Shown here piece after piece: positions 25,212 to 34,300 of a stretch of DNA of 64,000 bases; the first letter of the stretch is position 1; each line of letters starts with the position of its first letter. The stretch comes from Chryseobacterium sp. Leaf201. Lineage in GTDB: Bacteria; Bacteroidota; Bacteroidia; Flavobacteriales; Weeksellaceae. The notes under the pieces were generated by a model that saw only the letters and a list, made by a program, of their open reading frames with translations, was not told where the DNA came from and did not search any database. Location of the stretch: assembly GCF_001421435.1 (NCBI RefSeq), contig NZ_LMKA01000068.1, positions 1 to 64,000 on the forward strand, given 5' to 3'. The position numbers were made by a program, and so were the translations under genes.

Positions 25212-25886
25212 TTATTTTTTAGCTACCGCTTCCTCGTACCTTCTGCTGATTTCTTTCCAGTTGGTTACGTTCCAGATCGCTGTTAAATAATCTGCTCTTT
25301 TATTTTGATATTTCAGGTAATACGCATGTTCCCAGACATCAATTCCAAAAATAGGCGTTCCCTTCTGGTCTACCACATCCATCAAAGGATTATCCTGGTT
25401 GGGTGTTGAAGAGACGAAAAGTTTCCCGGATTTATCCACAGAAAGCCATGCCCATCCTGATCCGAAACGGTCAGCTCCCGCTTTGCTCATCTTCTCTTTG
25501 AAACCGTCCATACTTCCGAAGGCATCATTAATCGCTTTGGTAAGCTTAGCTGACGGCTGCGTATTTTTTTCAGGTGTAAGAACCGTCCAGAACAGTTCGT
25601 GGTTGTAATGACCTCCCGCATTATTCCTGACAGCAGGGCTCAATTTTGAAGCATTTGACATAATCTGGAACAACGTCTGCTTTTCCTGCGGCGTTCCGGC
25701 AATGGCTTTATTCAGGTTGGCAACATAGGCCGCAGCATGTTTTGAGTAATGAATCTCCATGGTCTGCGCATCAATATTTCCCTCCAGTGCATTGTAAGCA
25801 TAAGGCAGAGCTGTCTGCTTAAACTGTGCGAATGCAAACTGCGCCGCAAATACTGCACTTAAAGCAGCTACTTTCATAATCTTCAT
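25212..25886 (-). CDS. exported Fe/Mn-family superoxide dismutase, Mn-type residues
   Basis: The 224-residue enzyme dismutates superoxide. An N-terminal signal peptide ending near AFAQ at residues 18-21 places it in the periplasm, unlike the usual cytoplasmic SodA/SodB. Metal ligands fit His46, His96, Asp183 and His187. GGHYNH at 91-96 and Gln164 in PNQDNP follow the Mn-enzyme pattern rather than the Fe pattern, though cambialistic use is possible. It lies downstream of SCO1 and YHS-protein genes on the same strand, about 110 bases away, so separate transcription is likely. Confidence 0.93.
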   Translation of the reverse strand: MKIMKVAALSAVFAAQFAFAQFKQTALPYAYNALEGNIDAQTMEIHYSKHAAAYVANLNKAIAGTPQEKQTLFQIMSNASKLSPAVRNNAGGHYNHELFWTVLTPEKNTQPSAKLTKAINDAFGSMDGFKEKMSKAGADRFGSGWAWLSVDKSGKLFVSSTPNQDNPLMDVVDQKGTPIFGIDVWEHAYYLKYQNKRADYLTAIWNVTNWKEISRRYEEAVAKK

Positions 25887-25995
25887 AATGTTTCGTTTAT
25901 GGTTTATTTAACAATTATTTATTAACGTCCGGAGGCCTGAGAAATAATATCGTGCCGAATATAACTTCCAGCTTCCCTCTCCTGACTTCCTACTA

Positions 25996-26676
25996 TTACT
26001 TAAGCAATTTCCTGATATCTTCAATTAACAGTTCCCGGTCAGGATGGTATTTGCCGGTCAGTTTCGGTACTTTTCCCTCCGGGTCTTCATAATTCAAACC
26101 TGAGTAATACAGAATCGGCATATTATCCTTGTTATATCTGCAGCGGATATTTCCTTCCTGATCAACAAGTGCAATCATCCCGCTGTGGTTCAGGCTTTCG
26201 CTTTCATCTTCTTTATCCCCGACATAAATATTAAACTGGTCTGCTATTTTGCCGATATAATCCCTGTCTCCTGTAAGAAAATGCCAGTTCGGGGATTTGA
26301 CACCGATTTTCCGGGCATGTTCTTTCAATAATTCCGGAGTATCATTTTCCGGATCGATGCTTATGGAGATTATTCCGAAATCAGGGTTATTGATTTCATT
26401 CTCAATTGCCTTCATATTTGTATTCATTACCGGGCAAATCGTGGGACATCTGCTGAAGAAAAACTCCACCAGATATACTTTTCCCAACATATCTTTACTG
26501 GTGATCTTTTTGCTGTTCTGATCGGTAAGTTCAAAATCCGGGACTTTCATCACCGTGTAAAGATTCTTTTTAAAATAGCCCATTCCGACACCGATCCCTA
26601 AAAACAATAAAGCAATAATTACAATGGGAATAATCACTTTGCGTTTGCTGTTGTTTTCTTTTTTACTTCTGGACAT
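25996..26676 (-). CDS. SCO1/SenC-family copper chaperone or thiol protein
   Basis: From the ATG at 26676 the protein has 226 residues: one N-terminal membrane anchor (KVIIPIVIIALLFLGIGVGMGYF), then a thioredoxin-like SCO domain with the copper-binding CPTIC pair and the distal histidine in LNHSG. SCO proteins deliver copper to, or reduce the CuA site of, cytochrome oxidase. An in-frame ATG at 26718 would put 14 extra residues inside the YHS gene, so 26676 is preferred. The gene overlaps the YHS-lipoprotein gene by 14 bases, implying coupled translation and a shared metal role. Confidence 0.9.
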   Translation of the reverse strand: MSRSKKENNSKRKVIIPIVIIALLFLGIGVGMGYFKKNLYTVMKVPDFELTDQNSKKITSKDMLGKVYLVEFFFSRCPTICPVMNTNMKAIENEINNPDFGIISISIDPENDTPELLKEHARKIGVKSPNWHFLTGDRDYIGKIADQFNIYVGDKEDESESLNHSGMIALVDQEGNIRCRYNKDNMPILYYSGLNYEDPEGKVPKLTGKYHPDRELLIEDIRKLLK

Positions 26677-26938
26677 ATTTCGCCGGATCTTTTTTAAACT
26701 CGTCTTTGCAGTACACACTGCAAAAACCGTACGTTTTATTTTTATACACTGCCGTATCTTTCATATCGCTTTCTGTCGGCATGTGACAGATTGGATCTAC
26801 TTCGTTGGCAAACTTCACTTTATGAGCATGAGATTTTGAGGCTGCACTGCTTTTCTTATGCTTTACTTTAGGCGTTTCCTGGGCGCACGCCATTAATGAA
26901 ACCGACAATAATGCCGTTATGATGATTTTTGATTTCAT
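26663..26938 (-). CDS. YHS-domain lipoprotein, probable metal-binding
   Basis: The 91-residue product has a lipoprotein signal peptide (LMAC, cysteine at residue 18), a His/Lys/Ser-rich linker and a C-terminal YHS domain (DPICHMPTESD, YGFCSVYCKDEF). YHS domains occur in copper and mercury handling proteins and carry paired cysteines. Overlap with the SCO1-family gene suggests that it presents copper to it or helps its delivery, which is an inference. The 218 bases upstream to the next gene hold nothing I can support. Confidence 0.85.
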   Translation of the reverse strand: MKSKIIITALLSVSLMACAQETPKVKHKKSSAASKSHAHKVKFANEVDPICHMPTESDMKDTAVYKNKTYGFCSVYCKDEFKKDPAKYVQK

Positions 26939-27156
26939 TTGAATTGAATTTTAATTAATAAGGGTACTAAATGAATAATGACTGGGTTTTTAAACTGAAC
27001 TTAATGTGGTAAATTAATTTTGAACCGCTAAGGAGAAAGATAAACTGTTAAGATTAATTGAAACAAAACAGTTTTAACTTGTATTCCAGCAGGCATATCT
27101 TAAAACCTTAATCACGCTCAATGATTAAAATAAAAAATAATTAGTTTAAAATAAAT

Positions 27157-27519
27157 TTAAGCCAAAGGAGGATGGAATATCCGGGAAAAATATTCTGAAG
27201 TATGAGAATTGATATAATCCGAATCAGGATTTTTTACTGAAGCACCCGGTTGAATGGTATCAGAACATGAAAGGATTTCATTTGAAACAAAGACATCCAG
27301 TCCGGAAATTTTAATATTCTGATGGTTGCCGGACTGCTTCTCGGTTTTGGCCAGTTCTTTTTCCACATAGCATTTCCCTTTGCAGGTAGACTGCGGAATG
27401 TCTTTTTTTTCACAAAGGTTTTTTACGATGTATTCATAGTTCACTGCATAATTTACCAGCGGCAAAACCGGACGGACTGCAATGGTAAAAATGATGAATA
27501 TGGAAATGAAAAACCTCAA
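27157..27519 (-). CDS. small secreted Cys-containing protein of metal-handling loci
   Basis: The 120-residue product has a hydrophobic N-terminus, then YEYIVKNLCEKKDIPQSTCKGKCYVEKELAKTEKQ with three cysteines, and ends in RIFHPPLA. Similar short proteins are frequent in Bacteroidota beside copper and heavy-metal genes, but no function is established. The start is a TTG at 27519, as there is no ATG in the N-terminal region. The promoter box 19 bases upstream supports it. Confidence 0.7.
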   Translation of the reverse strand: MRFFISIFIIFTIAVRPVLPLVNYAVNYEYIVKNLCEKKDIPQSTCKGKCYVEKELAKTEKQSGNHQNIKISGLDVFVSNEILSCSDTIQPGASVKNPDSDYINSHTSEYFSRIFHPPLA

Positions 27520-27537
27520 TTGTAAATTCTGTCTTTA

Positions 27538-27545
27538 CAAATATA
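27538..27545 (-). promoter_or_regulatory. promoter box supporting the TTG start at 27519
   Basis: The minus strand reads TATATTTG, leaving about 12 bases of leader before the TTG. Confidence 0.6.
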
Positions 27546-27613
27546 CTACAGAAATGGTTTTTATGGTTCATTTATGATGAAAGTCATTCTTTCTGTTGAC
27601 GCATTTTATTTCT

Positions 27614-27676
27614 CACAGATTGCACAGATTTTAATTATTTTAAAATTATACGCAATCATCAATGTAATCCGTGGGA
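27614..27676. repeat. degenerate CACAGATT-type intergenic repeat
   Basis: CACAGATTGCACAGATTTT (27614-27632) is followed about 30 bases later by AATGTAATCCGTGGG, the inverted partner of a CACAGATTACA word. The two halves could form an imperfect hairpin. Similar words occur at 8432-8455 and 39813-39828. Confidence 0.4.
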
Positions 27677-27684
27677 GACTTTTT

Positions 27685-29652
27685 TTAAAACTTCATCCTT
27701 TGAATTCTTACAGCGTTTAAAATAGCTAACAATGCCACTCCTACATCGGCGAAAACAGCTTCCCACATCGTTGCAATACCTCCGGCACCCAGAGCCAGAA
27801 CCATTGCTTTTACAGAAAATGCCAGAATAATATTCTGCCAGACGATTTTTTTTGTCTGCTTCCCGATGTTGATCGCCATCGGGATCTTGCTCGGCATATC
27901 ATCCTGAATCACCACATCTGCGGTTTCAATGGTTGCATCGCTTCCCAGTCCGCCCATAGCAATTCCCACATCGCTTAGCGCGACAACCGGAGCATCATTC
28001 ACCCCGTCACCGACAAAAGCTACGGTTTCTTTTTTAGATTTAATTTCTTTGACCTTATTTACTTTATCCTCCGGAAGCAGGTCTCCATAAGCATTTTGAA
28101 TCCCCAGTTTACCGGCAACAAATTGTACAACGGAAGTTTTATCGCCGCTGAGCATTGTTGTTTTGACATGTAATGCTTTTAATTTATTGATTGTTAACTG
28201 AGCATCTGCTTTGATGGAATCTGCAATCGTGAGGTAGCCGACAAATTTTTTATCGTAAGCAACAGCAATTAAAGTATAGACGATATTTTCAGGTTTGATG
28301 TCATAGCTGATGTTGAATCTGTCGAGTAATTTAAAATTCCCGACTAACAGTTCCTTCGCATTAACGGCAGCTTTTAATCCATAACCGGCAATTTCCTCTA
28401 CATTTTCCAGTTGAACAGTATGATCGATTTCGCCGGCGTATTCATGAATGGCAGTAGCAACCGGATGTGAACTTTTACTTTCCAGCGCATTGATGAACTT
28501 TAAAATTTCATCTTTATTAAAGTCATTTTTAAAATTAACCTCCTGTACTTTGAAAACACCTTCTGTCATCGTTCCGGTTTTATCCATGACCACATGCTGC
28601 ACTTTTGCCAGAACATCTAAAAAGTTGCTTCCTTTAAATAAAATTCCGTGACGGCTTCCTGCGCCAATCCCCCCAAAATACCCTAACGGAATGGAAATCA
28701 CCAAAGCGCATGGACAGGAAATTACCAGAAATACCAACGCACGGTACAGCCAATCCCTGAACAGATAATTTTCGACAATAAAATAAGGCAAAAACGTAAT
28801 CCCAATGGCCAAAAATACAACAATCGGGGTATACACTTTTGCAAATTTTCTGATAAAGAGTTCGGTGGGAGCTTTCTGTGCCGTTGCATTCTGAACCATT
28901 TCCAGGATTTTACTCAGCTTGCTGTCTTTGTATGCTGTGGTGACTTTTACTTGGCTGACGGTATTCAGATTGATCATTCCGGCTAAGACGGTTTCACCTT
29001 TTATTTTGGTATCCGGTTTACTTTCACCCGTTAACGCTGAGGTATTGAATGAAGCTGTTTCGGATAATAATTCGCCGTCCAGTCCTAACTTTTCCCCGGA
29101 TTTCAACTGAATGATTTCCCCAATATTTACTTTTTCCGCTTTCAGGGTTTGCGGGTTTCCGTCTTTCAAGACTGTTACCTCATCAGGACGCTGGTCGAGC
29201 AGGGTTTTGATGTTACTTTTCGCTCTCGTTACGGCCATTGCCTGAAAAACTTCACCAACGGAATAGAAGAGCATCACGGCAACCCCTTCCGGATATTCTC
29301 CGATCCCAAAGGCACCGACGGTTGCAATTCCCATCAGGAAAAACTCAGAAAAAACATCGCCATGCCTTATACTTTCATATGCTTCTTTCAGAACCGGCAA
29401 TCCAACCGGTACATAAGCGATTAAATACCAGACCAGGCGGATCCAATCTTTAAACCAACCGGGTTGTATGTAATAATCCAATACAATTCCGATCACTAGC
29501 AATGTAAAGGAAATCATTGCAGGCAGAAACATCTGAAAGGCTGACTGATCTCCCGTATCATGAGAATGATCATGGTCGTGTTCATGACCTTCATGATCAT
29601 CGTGGTTATGTTGAGGTTGTTTTTTCGGTTCAGTACTGCAGCATTCTTCCAT
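27685..29652 (-). CDS. heavy-metal translocating P-type ATPase (Zn/Cd type)
   Basis: The 655-residue pump exports divalent metals with ATP. The His-rich N-terminus (roughly residues 14-36) replaces the usual ferredoxin-like HMA domain and probably binds zinc. The core has the membrane motif SCPCALVIS, the phosphorylation site DKTGTMTEG, the HP dipeptide in KSSHPVATA and the hinge GDGVNDAP, which fit the P1B-2 (Zn/Cd/Pb/Co) class. It is the last gene of the efflux operon, 44 bases after the Fur-family regulator gene. Confidence 0.95.
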   Translation of the reverse strand: MEECCSTEPKKQPQHNHDDHEGHEHDHDHSHDTGDQSAFQMFLPAMISFTLLVIGIVLDYYIQPGWFKDWIRLVWYLIAYVPVGLPVLKEAYESIRHGDVFSEFFLMGIATVGAFGIGEYPEGVAVMLFYSVGEVFQAMAVTRAKSNIKTLLDQRPDEVTVLKDGNPQTLKAEKVNIGEIIQLKSGEKLGLDGELLSETASFNTSALTGESKPDTKIKGETVLAGMINLNTVSQVKVTTAYKDSKLSKILEMVQNATAQKAPTELFIRKFAKVYTPIVVFLAIGITFLPYFIVENYLFRDWLYRALVFLVISCPCALVISIPLGYFGGIGAGSRHGILFKGSNFLDVLAKVQHVVMDKTGTMTEGVFKVQEVNFKNDFNKDEILKFINALESKSSHPVATAIHEYAGEIDHTVQLENVEEIAGYGLKAAVNAKELLVGNFKLLDRFNISYDIKPENIVYTLIAVAYDKKFVGYLTIADSIKADAQLTINKLKALHVKTTMLSGDKTSVVQFVAGKLGIQNAYGDLLPEDKVNKVKEIKSKKETVAFVGDGVNDAPVVALSDVGIAMGGLGSDATIETADVVIQDDMPSKIPMAINIGKQTKKIVWQNIILAFSVKAMVLALGAGGIATMWEAVFADVGVALLAILNAVRIQRMKF

Positions 29653-29696
29653 AACTTAAAATTTTAATCAAAATTAAATACAAATCTGATGCAACA

Positions 29697-30116
29697 CTAT
29701 TGCAAACTTTCCAGGCAGTTTTCACAGATGCCTTTGGCGAAAAGCCGTATTTCATCAATCCTGAAATTTGCCTGAACATTCTCCGGAAAAGAAATTTCCT
29801 CTTTACAGGTGGTCTGTCTGCAGATTTTACAGTAAAAATGAAGATGCCGGTCTTTATGGGTAGTTTCATTGCAGCCATCATGGCAAAGCTTATATTTAGT
29901 GGTCGTATTTTCCTGAATGCTGTGAACAATTCCTTTTTCTTCAAAAGTTTTTAAGGTTCTGTAAATGGTTGTGCGGTCTGCATTTTCAAAATAACTTTCA
30001 ATTTCCGATAAAGACAAAGCTGTTTCCTGAGAGTTTAGAAAATCATACACCAAAATCCTCATGCTGGTGGGTTTTGTGTTTTTATTTATTAATTTATTTT
30101 CGGTATCTTTTTTCAT
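29697..30116 (-). CDS. Fur-family metal-responsive regulator (Zur-like)
   Basis: The 139-residue protein has a winged-helix N-terminus (ALSLSEIESYFENADRTTIYRTLKTFEEKGI) and a metal-binding C-terminus with DRHLHFYCKICRQTTC and GICENC, the paired-cysteine structural zinc site and histidines of Fur proteins. It lies between the adaptor and ATPase genes of the efflux operon, 12 bases after the adaptor stop, so it probably controls this operon. The target may be the palindrome at 35887. Which metal it senses is unknown. A start at an internal ATG (30062) is possible. Confidence 0.9.
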   Translation of the reverse strand: MKKDTENKLINKNTKPTSMRILVYDFLNSQETALSLSEIESYFENADRTTIYRTLKTFEEKGIVHSIQENTTTKYKLCHDGCNETTHKDRHLHFYCKICRQTTCKEEISFPENVQANFRIDEIRLFAKGICENCLESLQ

Positions 30117-30128
30117 AATGCAGGTCTG

Positions 30129-31376
30129 TTAATGTTCATGTTCTCCGGAATTGGTCAGTTTTGCATTGATAAAAAATGCTCCTTTTACAGCGATTTTTGT
30201 CTTGGAAGAAATTTCTTTTACAGCAGTAATAGCCGTGTAGCCCATATCAGATGAACCTTTTACCACTTCTATCTTCTCAAAGTTAACGATTTTAGATTTC
30301 TGCTTTACCCGGCTTTCATTTTTTTCACTATAATGTGCATGATCCGTTTCCTGGTTTTGTGCGGTTTCCACAAATATGTAGAATTTGCCGTCTGCCTCTA
30401 CAATCGCTTCATCAGGAATGGCAGGAGTTGTGGTTTTATCAAGGCTTACGATTCCGGTGATGTTCATTCCGTCGATCAGTCCGGTTTTATTTCCTGTCAC
30501 ATCAGCATGAACGGAAATGGTCTTGCTGTCGTTTTCAAACGAGGACCCGATGCTGTAAATGGCTGCATCATATTCGATTTCCGGATTATTGGTCAGCTTA
30601 AAATGTACCACCTGCCCAACCTTCATTTTAGGCAGGTCTTTTTCAAATACCTGAAGATCAAGATGGATGGAATGGTTATCAATAATTTCTGCAACCGGAG
30701 AAGAGATATCTGTATAACTGCCGATCTGTGCGGAAATACTGCTGACGGTACCGCTAATCTGTGCTGTAACGGCAAGACCCGATCTCATATTTCCGTTGCT
30801 CACTTTTCCCGGACTGATGCCCATCATCTGAAGCTGCTTCAGAAGAGACGCTTTTTTTGTCCTTAAGGCTTTAAGTTCCGCCTGTGCATTCTGCAGGTTT
30901 TTCTTTGCACCGGCATCATTGTCAAAAAGTTCTTTCTGCCGGCTGTACTCCTGTTCCGCATAGGTAATCCGGCTGTCTGATGTAAGGTATTCTTCCTGTA
31001 ACTGAATGAATTCCGGATTGGCTATGGTTGCAATCACCTGTCCTTTTCTTACAAAACTCCCGACCTGAACATTGAGCGTTTTAATGATTCCCCCGTACAG
31101 GGAAGTTACTGTTGCTTTGTTATTGTTCGGAACCCTGAGCAGGCCATTGGCTTTGATGGTGGAAGTCAGTTCTTTCATCTCGACTGTCCCCAGTGTAATT
31201 CCGACAGCTTTGATCTGTTCTTCCGTTAATGAAACCACTGACTGCTGATTTTCTGTATGGCCTTCGGTTTGTTCTGTTTCCTGTTCAGAATGTTCAGGTA
31301 CATTTTCTTTTTTACCGCAGCTTACCATAAGAACGGCGGTACATAAAAAATATATGATTGTGTATTTAAGTTTCAT
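30129..31376 (-). CDS. czcB: RND efflux periplasmic adaptor, CzcB-like lipoprotein
   Basis: The 415-residue membrane-fusion protein begins with a lipobox (LMVSCG, cysteine about residue 20) and a Glu/His-rich linker. The lipoyl half-motifs GGIIKTLNVQVGSFVRKGQVIATI and VSSISAQIGSYTDISSPVAEI flank a coiled-coil hairpin (about 130-190). Together with CzcA it links the pump to the outer-membrane channel. A His-containing loop (TDHAHYSEKNES) near the C-terminus may bind metal. Its ATG starts two bases after the CzcA stop, so the two are coupled. Confidence 0.93.
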   Translation of the reverse strand: MKLKYTIIYFLCTAVLMVSCGKKENVPEHSEQETEQTEGHTENQQSVVSLTEEQIKAVGITLGTVEMKELTSTIKANGLLRVPNNNKATVTSLYGGIIKTLNVQVGSFVRKGQVIATIANPEFIQLQEEYLTSDSRITYAEQEYSRQKELFDNDAGAKKNLQNAQAELKALRTKKASLLKQLQMMGISPGKVSNGNMRSGLAVTAQISGTVSSISAQIGSYTDISSPVAEIIDNHSIHLDLQVFEKDLPKMKVGQVVHFKLTNNPEIEYDAAIYSIGSSFENDSKTISVHADVTGNKTGLIDGMNITGIVSLDKTTTPAIPDEAIVEADGKFYIFVETAQNQETDHAHYSEKNESRVKQKSKIVNFEKIEVVKGSSDMGYTAITAVKEISSKTKIAVKGAFFINAKLTNSGEHEH

Positions 31377-31377
31377 G

Positions 31378-34300
31378 CTATTTGTTGATAAGTGAGTTAA
31401 TCATAATCACAGATTCGTTAACCTGCTGAATGGATTCTAAGTATTTTAACTGGATATTCGTTGCGGTCTGTAAGGCAAAAAGATATTCCACATAAGAGAT
31501 TTCTCCTGTTTTATAGCCTAACTGCGCTGCCTTCACCATTTTTTCCGCATTGGGGACAGCCTGGCTGATATAATAATGATATTGCTGAACATCCTGCCTG
31601 TATTGGTTCAGGGTATTTTCCAACTGTGCCAAAAGTTGTTTCTGCTGCTGTCTGGCATTGATTTCTGCCGTCTGTTTCTGATATTCCCAGGACTGGATTC
31701 TTGCTTTTGCTGCTCCGAAACTTAACGGAATGGCAATCCCTAAGGTTACGGAACTGAAGCGGTCTCCTGCATTGTAAAACCGCTCCTGCCCATTTCCTGT
31801 ATGAAATCCGATCAATGACTGGTTGGTATAACCGAGGCTGAATTCGGGAAGCGCCTGAGACTTTTCAACATTTTTATTTTTTTCGGCAATTTCTATTTCC
31901 TGATAGAAAGATTTTACCGCAGGGTTATTGGTGAATGATGTACTGTCTAGTACTATTTCTGCCTGTAAAGGGAGGTAGTCTTTATTCAAAGGGATCTCAA
32001 AAGTTTCAGTAGTATTCAGTAGTATGCTTAAGTTCTTGTATGCATTCTGTATATACACCTCATTCTGCCTTAATAGAAGACTGATTTCACCTTTCTGCGT
32101 TTCTGCAGTACTGATTTCGACCTTTTTAATATCCCCGGCTTTAAATCTTACCGTAGCAATCCGGATGAAATCCTGGTACAGGCTGTCAAGATTTTTTAGT
32201 TTTAACTGATTGTACTGCAGGTATTCAATCTGATAATAATAGGTTCTTACCTGCTTTACCAGTTCGTTCACTGCCACCTCTCTGTCAATCTGCCGGCTTT
32301 TGACGCTCTCGGAAATCAGCTCTTTTCTTGCCCTGAACAAAGTAGGGAAAGGAATGCTCTGTGAAATAGAAACCGACTGGTCAAATTTCGGGCTGTTGTA
32401 CTGTCCCAGCTGAGCCTCAGCATTGAGCTTGGGAAGCTCATTTGCCGTTTTTTTAAGGGCTTCCGCAGATTGTATGCTCAGGGTTTTAGATTTAAGGCTT
32501 AGATTATTCTTTACAGCCATTTCCATTGCCGTTTCAATGGAAAGCTGTTGCGACTGTGCTTTAAAAACATGTCCCGAAAGCAGAAATCCGATGATCAGAA
32601 CCGGCATTATTAGTTTCAACCCGATCCTTTTTCTCGAAATTTTCGAATTAAAAATAATATACAACAGGGGCAGAACGAATAAAGTAAGAAAAGTGGCCGT
32701 CACCAGGCCGCCGATGACTACCGTTGCCAGGGGCTTCTGCACTTCTGCGCCGGCACCTGTAGAAATTGCCATCGGTAAAAATCCCAAAGAGGCAACAGTG
32801 GCTGTCATTAAAACCGGCCTCAGCCTTGCTTTTGTTCCTTCCAATACCCTTTTCACCATATCATTTTCGCCTTCTTTTTCCAATTCATTGAAAGTGCTGA
32901 TCAAAACAATTCCGTTCAGGACAGCAACACCGAAAAGAGCAATAAAACCGATCCCTGCACTGATGCTGAAAGGCATATCCCTTATAACCAAGGCAAAGAC
33001 ACCTCCGATTGCACTCATCGGAATGGCAGTAAAAATCAAAGCAGCCTGCCTGAATGAGTGAAAAGTACCGTACAGCAGCATGAAGATCAGCAGCAGGGAA
33101 ACCGGCACTGCAATCATCAGCCGCCGGCTTGCCGCCTGCAGGTTTTCAAACTGTCCTCCGTAGGTAAAATAATAACCGGACGGCAGTTTTAAGGTATTCA
33201 GTTTCTCCCGGATGTCTTTCACTACATTTTCCACATCCCGGTCTTTCACATTAAATCCGATGACAACTCTCCGCTTCCCTTCTTCACGGCTGATTTGCGC
33301 GGGACCAAGTTTATAGCTGATATCAGCCACCTGAGAAAGCGGGATCTGGGCTCCAGAACGGGTAGCAACCATCAGGTTATTCACATCATCAATATTTGTC
33401 CTGTGCAGGCTGTCAAGACGGACGACCAGATCAAAACGCCGTTCATTTTCAAAAACCTGACCGGCACTTTTTCCTGCGAAAGCGGTGCTTACCACATCGT
33501 TTACTTCTTCAATATTCAATCCGTAATTGGCCATCCGTATCCTGTCATAAGCTACATTGATCTGGGGAAGACCGCTGATCTGCTCAATTTGCGGAGTGGT
33601 TACCCCGTCAACCGACTGAATAACTTTTCCTGCCTGATCTGCATATATTGCCAGTGAATCTAAATTTTCACCGAAAATTTTCACGGCTACATCCTGGCGC
33701 ACTCCTGTCATCAGTTCATTAAACCGCATCTGGATCGGCTGGTTTTTTTCAAAAAACACACCGGGAATAACTTCCAGTTTTTTCAGGATTTCATCTGACA
33801 GCTCTTCATAGGACTTATCGGTCTTCCACTCACTCCGGGGTTTTAATACAACGATTAAATCTGAAGCTTCGGGCGGCATGGGATCAGTAGGAACCTCTGC
33901 AGAACCTGTTTTCCCGATAACCATTTTTACTTCTTCAAATTCTTTGATTATTCGGGAAGCCTGCATTGAAGTTTCAATACTTTGGCTTAATGAGCTTCCC
34001 TGCGGTAAAATGCAGTGAAATGCATAATCTCCCTCCTGTAGCTGGGGAATAAATTCGCCGCCCATATTTTTAAAAATAAATACCGTAACAATAAAGACTG
34101 CCAGAGTAACTGAAACGACAAGATATTTTATGCTGACTGCTTTTTTCAGCAGAGGCTGATACACCTGCTGTAGCCTCCTCATCATTTTATCGGAAAACGT
34201 TTCTTTACATGTTCTGCTTTTAGATAAAAACAAAGCACTCATCATCGGGATGTACGTTAATGATAAAATCAGTGCCCCCAAAATAGCAAACCCCACTGTT

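Noticed and set aside
27157-27519. Assigning the 120-residue Cys-containing protein to a named metallochaperone family
   Set aside because: The cysteine pattern and context suggest metal handling, but I could not match it to a characterised family.
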